DNA of 64,000 bases from Leptolyngbya ohadii IS1 (GCF_002215035.1 NZ_NKFP01000006.1:3501080-3565079); one strand, 5' to 3'. Positions 8,743 through 18,332 are shown, numbered from the stretch's first letter. The notes: generated by a model from the letters alone, not told the origin. Program-made: numbers and translations.

Positions 8743-11481
8743 CTATAGTCCATTCCCAATTAGGATAAACGGTGCCCAGTAGTAGGGATGGGTTAATTCT
8801 TGGGCGCTGATGCGGGGCAAATCACCGGCATTTCGTTCTCGGATGAGGGCGTCTTGCAGTTGAAAGTTTTCCTGTTCTCGAATGAGGGCGATCTGTGCCT
8901 GCTGGAGCGTTTCGGTTTTGGAACGGTTGGCTTGCTGAAGGAGGGCATAAAACTGGCTCATTAAAACCTCTGTGCCGCCATCATCAACTGACCAGAGGGA
9001 GGCGATCGTTGCTCTTGCGCCAGCGTTCTGCACCTGATAGCCAAAGCCCAAAATTTCTGTTCCCTCGCCCAATTCCTGTCCCAGGTTAACGTTATTGACT
9101 GCTGTTTGACAGCCGCTTAGCACCATGAGATCCACATTGCCCAAACTTAAGGTACGAATCTCATTCAGATCGATCGTGTCTCCGTTGCCCATTACGATAT
9201 AGGAATCTTCGGAAGATCCGGTGGTGAAAATAGCATGGGTCGCAAAGTGAACGATGTTATAGCTGTTGAGGAATGGTAGCGTAGACGCTTCGGTGAAGTC
9301 CTGGTTAATGAGCTGGCGGGTTCCTGGGAAAAGGCTGGCGATCGTCTGAACTTCGACTTTGGCAAAGGGTAAGCCCCTGAAGGGAAGAGGGGATTCTCCA
9401 CGACGAGCAATCAGATGGCGACCTTCGGAATATGCCCCTGCCAGGATACGGGGATTGGGACGCGGTGGGGTATTGAGGTTCGTCAGGCTAACCGCAGTGA
9501 TGTGATTGATCTGATAGTTTTCGACAAACCACTGCTGACCGTCATAGAGAGCAGCAAGGGGAATGTAGCGCAGTTGGCGATCGGGTGCATAGAGAACGAC
9601 TTTGGCTCCAGATTCGCGTAAAAAGCCTTCGATCGGGCGAATTAACCAATCGTAGAGTTTGGCGGCGTTGGGTTTGGGATCGGATTCGGGGTTTCGCAGA
9701 TCGTGCAGGAAATCGGAAATGGTCTGGTTCAGCTCGACTCTTGTAACGTCAACGGTTTTATGCAGCGGGTCGAGATTGGGCGAGAGGATTACCAGTTCGA
9801 GGCGATCGTCCAGCACCAGCGGGTAAAGAAGGACGGCATCGGAGCGAAGCTGACTGAGATTGGAACGAAGCTGATTGAGATTCTCCAGGTCGAAGGCTTG
9901 ACGGGCATTGAGCCGGAGTCGCTGCAATGCTGCCTGCACATCGGGCAAATCCACAAAACGGTTGAAGGTGGCTTGAATTTGTTGACTTTTCTGGTGGAGT
10001 TCCAGCAGTTCGGTTCGCTGCTCTGCGGTAAGTTCTTCCGGCGCAATAGCTTGTAGTTCGGCAAGTCGCTGTCCGTCTTGCAACAGGGTTTCAAAGGATG
10101 CAAAAACCCGCTGCTCCGCTTCCCAGAGATACACCCCTTGAGACGTTTGCTCTGAACTGCGAACCCCTCGCCGCAAATAGTCCTGAATTTCCTGCACTTT
10201 CAGCAAATCTAAGACCTGCTGCGCTTCTAATATGCGATCCTGCTGAATTAATAACGCCGCTAATTTTCGATAGGTATCCGCGATCGTATTCGTGTAGGAT
10301 TGCTGCTGTTCGATCGGCAGTCCTTGAATATCTCGGCGGATAGATTCTGTGACGTTGACCGATCGTTTGTAGAAGACAATGGCGAGTTCAGGCTGGTTTT
10401 GTTGGACGAGGAGATCGCCGATGTTACTAAGCACAAGTTGTTGTTGAACAAGGCTCTCGTTCTTGAGGGAAATGTTTAATGCCTGTTTAAGGCTTGACTC
10501 AGCTAAATCAAATTGATCTAAATTAGTGTAAATTCGACCTAGATTGTTTAAGATTTTTGGCAGGTTGTCGAAATCGCCTAATCTTTGAGCAGTTGCAAGA
10601 GCCTGCTCAAGAAAAGATAAAGCTGGTTCTATCTGATTCGTCAAATAATAGGTATATCCTATACTATTAAGGACGCTGACTTCAGTAGACAAATCTCCAA
10701 CTTCTTTTACTATGGAAAGAGCTTTCTTATAGCTTCTAATTGCCTCATCATATAGCTGCAAATTCTCGTACACTAAGCCTATATTGTACAGAGTAAGTCC
10801 TTCAAAATTTCTTAAACGTCGCTGTTCTTCGCTAGTGGTAACGTTTGCTGAATGAATCAGAGCGAGATTTTTTTGATAAGTTTCTAGTGCTTGTTCGTAT
10901 TGCCCAAGATATGTGTATATCAATGCAATATTGTGTAATATGCTTTGTTCGCCCAGAGAATTTCCTAGTATTTGAACAATTAGCAAAGCTTCTGAGTTTG
11001 ATGCCAGTGCTTCAGCAAACTGCCCCTGCTCCGTATAGGTCAGCCCTATTAGCGTTAATATCTGCCATTCCTGCTCAAGACTATTAATCCTTCGTGCGAT
11101 TTCCAAAGCTTGTTGGCAAGCCTGACGCGATTGCAGGTAGTAGCCTTGACTTTGGTAAATTGCTGCAATCCAATACAAACTTTCTCCTTCACCATACAGC
11201 TCTTTGATCTCTCTGTATGCTCGAAGAGCTTGTTCTAAAGATTGAATTGCGGACGAGTAGTTCCGTTCAATAGTAAGATTTATGCCAATTTCAAGCAAGT
11301 GGTCTGCCTCAGCCTTTTTATTCACTGATAAATTAGCATTTACTACGTATTCTCCTTTATGAGACTGAAAACTCCCTGCACTGAGACCTAAGAGATGCAC
11401 ACGGGGATGTTCAAATTCAGGACGCTGGAAAATTGCTAGAAAGAATATGGAAAAGTGAAAGAATCTGTTGTGTCCAAGCAT
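8743..11481 (-). CDS. TPR-CHAT domain protein (caspase-like protease)
   Basis: A protein of 912 residues that combines a TPR array (about residues 60-390, units such as YNIGLVYENLQLYDEAIRSY) with a coiled-coil middle and a C-terminal CHAT domain (about 620-912). The predicted catalytic His is in HFATH (about 749) and the Cys in LSGCQT (about 791), both in the expected order for CHAT/caspase-like peptidases. The GEGTEILGFGYQVQNAGAR segment also fits. The N-terminus is hydrophobic (FFHFSIFFLAIF) and may be an export or anchor signal if the chosen start is right. The TPR half is visibly more AT-rich than the CHAT half. A coiled-coil gene lies 8 bases upstream, so both are probably one operon. 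Confidence 0.88.
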   Translation of the reverse strand: MLGHNRFFHFSIFFLAIFQRPEFEHPRVHLLGLSAGSFQSHKGEYVVNANLSVNKKAEADHLLEIGINLTIERNYSSAIQSLEQALRAYREIKELYGEGESLYWIAAIYQSQGYYLQSRQACQQALEIARRINSLEQEWQILTLIGLTYTEQGQFAEALASNSEALLIVQILGNSLGEQSILHNIALIYTYLGQYEQALETYQKNLALIHSANVTTSEEQRRLRNFEGLTLYNIGLVYENLQLYDEAIRSYKKALSIVKEVGDLSTEVSVLNSIGYTYYLTNQIEPALSFLEQALATAQRLGDFDNLPKILNNLGRIYTNLDQFDLAESSLKQALNISLKNESLVQQQLVLSNIGDLLVQQNQPELAIVFYKRSVNVTESIRRDIQGLPIEQQQSYTNTIADTYRKLAALLIQQDRILEAQQVLDLLKVQEIQDYLRRGVRSSEQTSQGVYLWEAEQRVFASFETLLQDGQRLAELQAIAPEELTAEQRTELLELHQKSQQIQATFNRFVDLPDVQAALQRLRLNARQAFDLENLNQLRSNLSQLRSDAVLLYPLVLDDRLELVILSPNLDPLHKTVDVTRVELNQTISDFLHDLRNPESDPKPNAAKLYDWLIRPIEGFLRESGAKVVLYAPDRQLRYIPLAALYDGQQWFVENYQINHITAVSLTNLNTPPRPNPRILAGAYSEGRHLIARRGESPLPFRGLPFAKVEVQTIASLFPGTRQLINQDFTEASTLPFLNSYNIVHFATHAIFTTGSSEDSYIVMGNGDTIDLNEIRTLSLGNVDLMVLSGCQTAVNNVNLGQELGEGTEILGFGYQVQNAGARATIASLWSVDDGGTEVLMSQFYALLQQANRSKTETLQQAQIALIREQENFQLQDALIRERNAGDLPRISAQELTHPYYWAPFILIGNGL

Positions 11482-11489
11482 TTTTAGCC

Positions 11490-11933
11490 CTATTGAGGGG
11501 GGACTTGACAGCTAAGGCGTGGGATACATCCTCTTCCAAAAGTAGCCTGAAGCAATTGAGTAGCACTGCTATGTTCTACAACTTGCAATGCATTTGATAA
11601 AGTAAGAACTTCTAAAGCTCCCCCCAGGAAAGCTTGTGTTTCGTTAAGCGCCCCTACATCTAAACCTGTTGGCTTAGAGGATAGCTGGAACATTTGTATT
11701 AAAGGTTTTATATTCTGTTCAATCGCTGCTAATTCCTCTAAAGTCTCAGCTTGTTCAATAGCTAGGGCGGCAATTTGAGCATAAGTTTGTAGAATCTCAG
11801 ATGAAAGTCTCTTCAGGTCGTTAAGTTCTTCTTGAGGGTTAAGGGATTGATTATTAGCCTTTTGTGCCATTAAAGACCTTAGTTCTTTTTCACGCTCAGA
11901 AAGTTCTTTAATCTTTTGTTCAATCGTGTTCAT
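11490..11933 (-). CDS. small coiled-coil protein upstream of the CHAT gene
   Basis: This 147-residue protein is unrecognised. The first ~85 residues are heptad-like and charged (KIKELSEREKELRSLMAQ), predicting a coiled coil. A less regular tail contains two Cys in GRGCIPRLSC. No signal peptide or membrane segment is visible. It ends 8 bases before the CHAT gene starts and is probably co-transcribed with it. Its base composition is AT-rich like the 5' half of the CHAT gene, unlike the flanking genes. A role as partner, inhibitor or substrate of the CHAT protease is only inferred from position. Confidence 0.7.
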   Translation of the reverse strand: MNTIEQKIKELSEREKELRSLMAQKANNQSLNPQEELNDLKRLSSEILQTYAQIAALAIEQAETLEELAAIEQNIKPLIQMFQLSSKPTGLDVGALNETQAFLGGALEVLTLSNALQVVEHSSATQLLQATFGRGCIPRLSCQVPPQ

Positions 11934-12121
11934 GTGTCCAGTTTCCTCGATAAAACCATTAGCTTTGTGTATTTTAGTTTATCCTAAATTTGAATTATAG
12001 CTTACATTTTCTATCCATCATTTAATCTGTTTGCTTTAAATCCTCCTTTGTTTATTTCTGTTTCAGAAATGATGTACATATTTTATCGTGGAATTAATTC
12101 CTATGCAGTTCTATAGTTAAT

Positions 12122-12676
12122 TCACACATCTAGTTGAAACAATACTGCAACATCCAATCCCACATCCGGAAACTCGATCGCCTCAATTTTTCCACTCGTT
12201 AATCGTTGTTCTGATTGGTAATCACCATTGGCAGGATTGCGGTAGACGATAAGCTGGCGATCGCGCAAATTCACAACCCAGTATTCGGGAATTCCGGCGG
12301 TGGCGTAGGCGAGGCGCTTTTCCTGGGTGTCTTTGGTTAGGCTGGAATTGGCAAATTCGATAATCAGGTAGATATCTGCTGGCGTTGGGTGGGACTGGCG
12401 GTAGGATTGGGGTTTGACTAGGGCAATGTCTGGTTCGGGTTCGCTGTTGCTGGTGGCGATCGTAATCGGCTTATCGGCTCGAACGCGATACCGTCCGTTC
12501 GCGGCACTAATCAGATATTCCAGGAGATCCGTGCTGAGATCGGCGTGATCCGGTCCTTCGGGAGACATTTCGACAATTAATCCATTTAATAGCTCAACAC
12601 GACGGTCTACCAGCAGACCCGCCTCAATCATTTTGTGATAGTCCTTAATTGCCCAACGTGCCACGATCGCTGTCAT
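12122..12676 (-). CDS. Uma2-family putative restriction-endonuclease-like protein
   Basis: The protein is a member of the very abundant cyanobacterial Uma2 (DUF820) family with a PD-(D/E)XK nuclease fold, 184 residues, the normal length. Visible family features are the start YHKMIEAGLLVDRRVELLNG, the acidic site EPDIALVKP (about 94-102), the strand YLIIEFANSSL with the second acidic residue, and the helix EKRLAYATAGIPEYWVV. The biological role of the family is not settled. It lies between the CHAT operon and the kinase operon, 16 bases below the latter, and may be read through from it. Confidence 0.88.
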   Translation of the reverse strand: MTAIVARWAIKDYHKMIEAGLLVDRRVELLNGLIVEMSPEGPDHADLSTDLLEYLISAANGRYRVRADKPITIATSNSEPEPDIALVKPQSYRQSHPTPADIYLIIEFANSSLTKDTQEKRLAYATAGIPEYWVVNLRDRQLIVYRNPANGDYQSEQRLTSGKIEAIEFPDVGLDVAVLFQLDV

Positions 12677-12692
12677 CGCTGTATCCCTCGAA

Positions 12693-13634
12693 TTATGCTT
12701 GAGTGGATAGATTGGTAAGTCGTTCCTGCATTTCCTTTGCCTTCAACTGGTTGTTTAACTGCTCATAGCTCTCCTTTGCTTGCGTCAAATACTTGATGGC
12801 TTCCTGGTTGTTCTCGATCGCCTCATACAGTTCGCCCAGAGCATCCTGGATTCTGGCTTGTTCTTCGAGATCGTTGGCTGCAAGGGGGATGGCTTTGAGA
12901 TAGCGATCTTCTGCTTCCAGGGATAAGCCCGATCGCGCATACCCGTCACCAAGCTGTCGATAGATCATGGCGGAAGTTGTGCCCTGAGCTACGATCGTTT
13001 CCAGGGTTTTGCTTGCTTCGCTGTGAAGTTCCGAGCCTGCGTATAAATTTGCTCGCAGTAATGCCGTTTCGGGGGAAGTGAGCTGTGCGAGCTGGGTTTC
13101 TGCTTGTTGGACGATCGCCGCCTGGGGTGCGGGGAGGAGATAGAAAGAGGGCTGTGTTTTTTCTTCTGTTGAAATGTGACCATTCGAGGCTTCTACAACC
13201 AGGCTGTAATGAATTCCCGGCTTCAAGGGTTCTGCGTCGGCTGGGTAAGGAATCCGGTTGGTTTGTACCTCCTTTGTCCACAGAATCGTCTCCCCATTCA
13301 TCAGGGTAACCTTATACTGATTGACTCCTAGAACCGCATTCCAGCGCAGGTCAGGGCGATCGCTCAACACTGCGGTATTGCGAGGGGAAATCGTGTAGGG
13401 AATCAGGGCATCTTCGGGACCGCGAGGATTGGTAGTGCGTCCGGTGCGGCATTGGGCAATCTGGATAGGCGAAACGGGAAAATTGGTATTTGCGTGTACT
13501 CTCCCTGGTGTCGGGGATGGATCGATCGCAATTTTTTCGGCAGGGTTAGCAGACTTCACCGCTTCACCGGGAAGGATCAGGAGCAGTCCTAAACTAACGG
13601 CTCCACTGATACGACTCGCAATCATCGATCTCAC
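12693..13634 (-). CDS. exported Ig-like/TPR protein, third gene of the STAND-kinase operon
   Basis: The protein has 313 residues. The N-terminus (MIASRISGAVSLGLLLILPG) looks like a signal peptide. Residues about 80-165 resemble a fibronectin/Ig-like module (DRPDLRWNAVLGVNQYKVTL then GIHYSLVVEASNG), similar to the DUF928-type proteins that accompany CHAT and kinase genes in cyanobacteria. The C-terminal half holds three TPR-like units (DALGELYEAIENNQEAIKYL). The start codon overlaps the stop of the kinase gene by four bases, which indicates translational coupling. An envelope-side sensor or adaptor role is inferred. No catalytic motif is seen. Confidence 0.75.
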   Translation of the reverse strand: MRSMIASRISGAVSLGLLLILPGEAVKSANPAEKIAIDPSPTPGRVHANTNFPVSPIQIAQCRTGRTTNPRGPEDALIPYTISPRNTAVLSDRPDLRWNAVLGVNQYKVTLMNGETILWTKEVQTNRIPYPADAEPLKPGIHYSLVVEASNGHISTEEKTQPSFYLLPAPQAAIVQQAETQLAQLTSPETALLRANLYAGSELHSEASKTLETIVAQGTTSAMIYRQLGDGYARSGLSLEAEDRYLKAIPLAANDLEEQARIQDALGELYEAIENNQEAIKYLTQAKESYEQLNNQLKAKEMQERLTNLSTQA

Positions 13635-15220
13635 GGCTGCACCTCTGAAGACGGAAAGGCACTACGGGCTAAATCGGACAAAACCCAATAGTCTGGATCA
13701 TTAGCGTTAGCATACTTCAAACAGAGATTCAGCGATTCCAGAGCATCAGAAATTTTTACGTTTGCCTTGAGAACCGGAACCATTAAACAGTGAGCGGCAG
13801 CTTGCTCAGAATCAAACGCGATCGCTTTCTGAAGCTCCTTTTCGGCTGCATCATACTGCTTCAAGCCCAGATATGCCCATCCCAGATTTTTTCGCAGCGT
13901 ATATTGATCTTTCGGCTGGTCAACAAGTTTCAATCCTTCCTGGAGCAGGGGCATCGCCGCTTCGTACTGTCCCTCCCGCAGATAAAGCCTCGCCAGATTG
14001 TTTAAAGACTTCCACCGATCTAGTGCAAACCGATCGCCCTTCACAACAGTTTGGTAAGCAGCCATTGCCCGATCGACCTGTTGCCAATCCTCATAGAGCG
14101 TTCCCAAGTTGAAGTTGGCTGAGGAGCTTTGCGGATCAAACAGGAGCGCCAGCTGATAGAGCCATCCGGCAACTTGTTGATTGTTTGCTTCATAGGCACT
14201 GAGTCCTTGATCGTTAATCTTGTCCGAGATAGAAATGCGATTCGCCCACAGCATCACGCTACCGGAAGCCGCGAGTCCCAAGCCGATCGGCGTTAGCCAG
14301 CGAGAGAGCCACCTCCGTTTGTCCTGCTTGAGCCGCAGCCGGGTCAGCCACACCACGAGCGGAATCCATCGCTGAAGGATAATCTGCCGTTCGATCGTCT
14401 GAACTGTCTTCAGGATCGCCTCACAGTTAGGCGGACGCTGCCCTGGGAAAGGAGCCATCAGATCGTCAATCAAATCTGCCAGCAGAGGGGAAACCCTTGA
14501 CTGAACGCGATCGCGCCAGCAGAGCCGTCCGGTTTGGGGATCTTTGGGAAGATCGATCGGATCTTTGCCTGTGAACAGATGGACGAACGTTCTGCCTAAC
14601 GCAAAAAAGTCTGACTGGGGAACTGCCTGCCCTTCTGCCTGCTCTGGCGGCGTGTATCCGGCTGAGATAATTGCCGTTCCGGTTTCCTGCTGTTCCTGCT
14701 TGACCAGATAGGTCAGCGTTATTTCTCGCACTGCTCCAAAATCAATTAAAACCAACTGTCCACCTGGACGCAGCATAATATTGGCAGGCTTAATATCTCG
14801 ATGAAAAAACTGCTGCCGATGTAGTTCTTTCAGAATGGTAATCAGCTGTTTCAGCCAGTCGATCGCCTGCTGCTGCGAGAGCATCCCGCCCTTTTCCCGC
14901 CATTGCTGAAGATTATCGCCAGCGATCTTCTCCATGACCAGACAGTGGAGCGGCTGTTTTCCCTGCTGCAAGACAAAGTACCCCTCTGGCTCAATCTGCG
15001 GTACGCCTGGATGGCAGAACTGGCTTAAGACCTCAACTTCCCGCTGAAATAGGGCAATTGCCTTCTGGTATTGCGACGGCTGCAACTCACCCAGATTCAA
15101 GATCTTCAGCACCTTGCGCGTTCCGTTTTCCTCCACCTCAAACACCTGGCTGAACCCACCTTTTCCAAGCGGATGCAGGATGCGATAGCGGTTCTGAAGC
15201 AAATTACCCGGAGCCAGCAT
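13631..15220 (-). CDS. Hanks-type Ser/Thr protein kinase with TM segment and C-terminal TPRs
   Basis: This 529-residue kinase has the Gly-rich loop GKGGFSQV (19-26), the catalytic loop HRDIKPANIM (about 136-145) and DFGAV (about 155-159). All the residues needed for activity appear present. A transmembrane segment is at about 308-326 (GLGLAASGSVMLWANRI). TPR units follow (AMAAYQTVVKGDRFALDRWK, GWAYLGLKQYDAAEKEL), so the sensor part probably lies outside the membrane. It sits between a STAND ATPase gene 48 bases upstream and a secreted TPR gene overlapping its stop codon. This is a three-gene operon by spacing. Its substrates are unknown. Confidence 0.92.
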   Translation of the reverse strand: MLAPGNLLQNRYRILHPLGKGGFSQVFEVEENGTRKVLKILNLGELQPSQYQKAIALFQREVEVLSQFCHPGVPQIEPEGYFVLQQGKQPLHCLVMEKIAGDNLQQWREKGGMLSQQQAIDWLKQLITILKELHRQQFFHRDIKPANIMLRPGGQLVLIDFGAVREITLTYLVKQEQQETGTAIISAGYTPPEQAEGQAVPQSDFFALGRTFVHLFTGKDPIDLPKDPQTGRLCWRDRVQSRVSPLLADLIDDLMAPFPGQRPPNCEAILKTVQTIERQIILQRWIPLVVWLTRLRLKQDKRRWLSRWLTPIGLGLAASGSVMLWANRISISDKINDQGLSAYEANNQQVAGWLYQLALLFDPQSSSANFNLGTLYEDWQQVDRAMAAYQTVVKGDRFALDRWKSLNNLARLYLREGQYEAAMPLLQEGLKLVDQPKDQYTLRKNLGWAYLGLKQYDAAEKELQKAIAFDSEQAAAHCLMVPVLKANVKISDALESLNLCLKYANANDPDYWVLSDLARSAFPSSEVQP

Positions 15221-15268
15221 GGGCAGTCACAGCCAGGAAAAACTATGAGCAAGAACGATAGACAAGAA

Positions 15269-17026
15269 CTATAGGCTTATTATCTCTAACAACTTCTCAA
15301 TATTCGTTTCCGCATAGCTGATCGAAAGATTATCCCTTTCCTGGAGCCAGATCCGCAGCGCCTCCAGATGGCTCTGAAGCGGTTCGCTGTCCCCCCTAAC
15401 TTTTACCTTCAGCCGATCGCAAATGCGGCTCAAAATCCGTTTTGTCTGGTAAAACTGAATGCCGTCCCCCTGCGCTTCATCCACCAGTAAATGACTGCCA
15501 ACCAGCCCCAACTGAGCGATCGACGGAGTCTCCAACACGTTGCACAAGTCCTGACAAAACTGCGTTACAAACTGCCGTACCACATACTTCATCAGCACAG
15601 GTTCCAGGAAGAACAGCGCCTCCCGCGATCCGCCCACGGGTCTGATTTTCTCAATCAGCGATCGTCGTCGCAGGGAATCTAACGCCGTTAAAAGCAGCGA
15701 TCGTTCTTCCGCATCCAGTTTGCTTTTCAGGTTAGCAATTGTCATCGGCTGTCCAGTGACGGCGAGCCAGAAGATAATCGTGCGTTCCTGGTCGGACAGC
15801 CTGGTTAATTGCTGTTCCAGCAGGTTGAGCAGCACATCCCCCAGCACCAGCGACGTTTGAGAGAGAAACTGGGAAATACTGCCGTCAAATAAATCCTGAA
15901 TGGTCATTGCTGCCCGCAAAACTGCTGCCGGATTGCCGCGATGGATTTCAATCAGTTCGGGTAAGCCTGTCTCGTCTAGCTCCAGTCCTCTTGTTTCCAG
16001 CAGTTCCTTTGCCGCCGGAAGGGGTAAGCCCTTGAGCTTGAGCCGCCGCACTGCTGCCTCCTGAGTGATCAGCGGCGTGACTTCGATCGGCTGTTCCCGA
16101 CTAATCAGCAATAAACAGCTTTGGTGCTGCTCCATTGCGAGCCGCTGCAATAATCGCCCATAGCCCTCATGCTCTTGGACACAATAGCCCGCCCATTCTC
16201 CTTCCCGCAGAATACTCTCCCAGTCGTCCAGCACAATCAGATAACGATGCTGACGGAGCCGGGACAGCAACAAGGAAATTTGCTGATCGATCGTCGCTGT
16301 TGGCGCAAGATTGGGGGCAGTTTCCTCTCCCTCGCTAACAAATTGCAGCAGTTCCGACAGGGTTTCCTCTACGGGAGGAGCATACTGAAGCGATCGCCAG
16401 ATCACACCCTCAAAATTAAATTCTCCTCCAGGTTCCGTCAACCTTAGTTGAACCCACTTCGCTGCTAACGCCGTTTTACCTATGCCGCCCATGCCGATCA
16501 GCGTAATCACATGGCAGGAAGGATCGGTCATCCACTGTTGAAGCGTTTTGAGTTCCGGTTCTCTGCCGCAGAAGCAATAGGTGTCGATCATCACGCCCAA
16601 ATCCTGCCGCCCAGGAGAGTTTGCTGCACGGGTGATCAGTGCATTAAGCCGATAGCCTGCCTTCTCCAGCAAAAACGCAATCTGCCGCCAATTCTCCGGA
16701 CGCTGTTCCGTCAGTGCCTCAAGGTAGGCATACAGGTATCTGGACAGCTCGACCCGCAACCCGGTGACATCTCGATTCAGCTCGATCGCAATATTCTTGG
16801 GGCTATAGCCGCAGAGAATTCCCCGCAAACAAGCCTTTTCCAGCTCAGTCAGGGCAACCGCTCGCCGACCGGGATTGTTATAGAGCCGCTTAACTTCTGC
16901 CAGATCGGCGTAAAGCCTTGGCAAATCCCAGGTTAAACCAGCTTCGGAAAACTTGTCTTCGAGCATATTAAATGGCTGCACTAAGGTCGGCAGATTGACA
17001 GGTGAACTGGCTCTAGCACATTGCAT
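15269..17026 (-). CDS. STAND ATPase with LuxR/sigma-like N-terminal HTH
   Basis: The protein has 585 residues. Residues 56-105 (LTELEKACLRGILCGYSPKN and the helix after it) resemble the HTH found in many cyanobacterial NB-ARC proteins. The NB-ARC domain has Walker A GMGGIGKT (178-185), Walker B YLIVLDDWES (about 258-267), and LLISREQ as sensor. The region after about 420 is winged-helix-like (LTRLSDQERTIIFWLAV). Unlike most relatives it has no long WD40 or TPR sensor, so sensing may be delegated to the TPR proteins of the same operon. AAGGAAG lies seven bases before the ATG at 17026, supporting this start. It is the first gene of the run with the kinase. Confidence 0.85.
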   Translation of the reverse strand: MQCARASSPVNLPTLVQPFNMLEDKFSEAGLTWDLPRLYADLAEVKRLYNNPGRRAVALTELEKACLRGILCGYSPKNIAIELNRDVTGLRVELSRYLYAYLEALTEQRPENWRQIAFLLEKAGYRLNALITRAANSPGRQDLGVMIDTYCFCGREPELKTLQQWMTDPSCHVITLIGMGGIGKTALAAKWVQLRLTEPGGEFNFEGVIWRSLQYAPPVEETLSELLQFVSEGEETAPNLAPTATIDQQISLLLSRLRQHRYLIVLDDWESILREGEWAGYCVQEHEGYGRLLQRLAMEQHQSCLLLISREQPIEVTPLITQEAAVRRLKLKGLPLPAAKELLETRGLELDETGLPELIEIHRGNPAAVLRAAMTIQDLFDGSISQFLSQTSLVLGDVLLNLLEQQLTRLSDQERTIIFWLAVTGQPMTIANLKSKLDAEERSLLLTALDSLRRRSLIEKIRPVGGSREALFFLEPVLMKYVVRQFVTQFCQDLCNVLETPSIAQLGLVGSHLLVDEAQGDGIQFYQTKRILSRICDRLKVKVRGDSEPLQSHLEALRIWLQERDNLSISYAETNIEKLLEIISL

Positions 17027-17419
17027 AGGGCTTCCTTGATTTAATCACTGCTATTTTCTGAATTCAACAAAACATAGCCTTTACCAGGCTGATGGAGTAC
17101 AAAAAATGGGGTGTAGGGGTACAGACCCTAAACTTTCTGTACCTCACGAAAGGGAAAAACACTGTCGGTCGGGTCAAGCTTAAGAAAACATTGGAGAACG
17201 GTTTGGAGTGCTGCCTTACTCCTGTTCGGCTAATACCTGTTCGGCTAATACTTAAAGACTATCGAGAACTCCTGATAACTGCACCTAACGTTTCTCCTAA
17301 CGATCGCTCCTATTTTGCCTAACGAACACCTAATGTTCGGTTTCTAACCTTTTCCCTAACGGTGCAACTGCAATATTGCTACGCTGCGTAAGCTGTATTT
17401 AGCGCATGGCTTTTCTATT

Positions 17420-17471
17420 GTTGAATTCATCCGTTGAATTTGTCTGTTGAATTTATCTGTTGAATTCATCT
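17420..17471. repeat. 13-bp tandem repeat, four units
   Basis: Four units of GTTGAATT-C/T-x-T-C-x type follow each other with exact 13-base period just upstream of a small membrane-protein gene. The remaining gap from 17027 to about 17528 is AT-rich with a duplicated CCTGTTCGGCTAATA near 17222-17252. I see no gene there that I would defend. Confidence 0.8.
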
Positions 17472-17528
17472 GAAGACAAGATTGACCAAACGCAATTCAC
17501 CTGCGGTACTTCATTCAGAGAGGTTGCC

Positions 17529-17813
17529 ATGCTAATTCGAGCAAATTCTGCTCCGATCGCTTCACCCACTGAGCCTATTTCTTCCAGGGTGTCCCACTCC
17601 CCCACCTGCAAAGTTAGCAATATTGTCCTTTTTTTGCTGCTCGCTGCTGGCTTTGTTACCACTGCGAAAGTTTTGGTTTCTCCCTTTGTTACTCCCGTTC
17701 CGCCAAGCCATCCTGAATTGGCAACTCAGCTCACTGCAAAAAATGTTAAAACGGTCAGCCAAAGCACTATCAATTGCCCACCTGCGGCTCTTGCGGCTTG
17801 CCTGACTGAGTAG
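17529..17813 (+). CDS. small hypothetical protein with one membrane segment
   Basis: A short protein of about 94 residues with one hydrophobic segment (SNIVLFLLLAAGFVTTAKVL) roughly in the middle. A polar, Ser/Pro-rich segment lies on each side. I chose the ATG at 17529 because AGAGAGG precedes it by six bases. An upstream in-frame start at 17460 lies in the tandem repeat region and lacks a ribosome binding site. The next gene starts within about 60 bases. The family is not recognised. Confidence 0.45.
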   Translation: MLIRANSAPIASPTEPISSRVSHSPTCKVSNIVLFLLLAAGFVTTAKVLVSPFVTPVPPSHPELATQLTAKNVKTVSQSTINCPPAALAACLTE

Positions 17814-17870
17814 GATTTGCAAACTAGGGGGACTTCTTCCAGGTTCCCCATTGCTCAAACCCCTAGACAA

Positions 17871-18293
17871 ATGGCTACAGCTCAAATTCTAAACGCTGAA
17901 TATCAGCATTTTCTACAGAAGTGTCGATCGATTGATTGGGTCTTGGTAATTCAATCGGTGAAGCAATTAAAATTCAGTTCATCATTGCCGCATCAGACTT
18001 CTGTAAAGGTCATCACCCGCTATCTCGCTTTTCTCTATCTCAATCACTGCTATCCTCATCTGCGTCTGGTGCCAGACCAGGGCATTGATCAGTTCTGGCA
18101 GAGCCACTCCCGGAACCGCAAACAATACATTGAGGACTGTCAGTTCCTCTTCGGCTACGTCATCCCCTACATTTCCCATGTTGATTTGTATAGAACCGAT
18201 CGCTCAATTTGGCTACGAGACTACGCCCTGACTCAGGTTCTGTTTCGCAAACACTTCGGCATGGAATTAGCAGACGACGGAGCAATCGACTAA
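17871..18293 (+). CDS. GRDP/DUF1399-like protein
   Basis: This protein of about 140 residues contains the pattern D-x-x-W-x-x-H-x(6)-Y-x-x-D-C (GIDQFWQSHSRNRKQYIEDC). I recognise it from proteins annotated as glycine-rich-domain-containing-protein-like (DUF1399). The rest is helical. The biochemical role is unknown. An alternative TTG start at 17817 would add 18 residues; neither start has a clear ribosome binding site. It is 39 bases ahead of the LuxI-like acyltransferase gene and probably in one operon with it. Confidence 0.6.
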   Translation: MATAQILNAEYQHFLQKCRSIDWVLVIQSVKQLKFSSSLPHQTSVKVITRYLAFLYLNHCYPHLRLVPDQGIDQFWQSHSRNRKQYIEDCQFLFGYVIPYISHVDLYRTDRSIWLRDYALTQVLFRKHFGMELADDGAID

Positions 18294-18332
18294 ATCCTTC
18301 TTCTGTCCCTTACTTGCTCTAATGTTTCTCCA

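Noticed and set aside
17092-17322. 76-codon frame after the STAND gene
   Set aside because: It runs through a duplicated CCTGTTCGGCTAATA segment and has no protein-like features.
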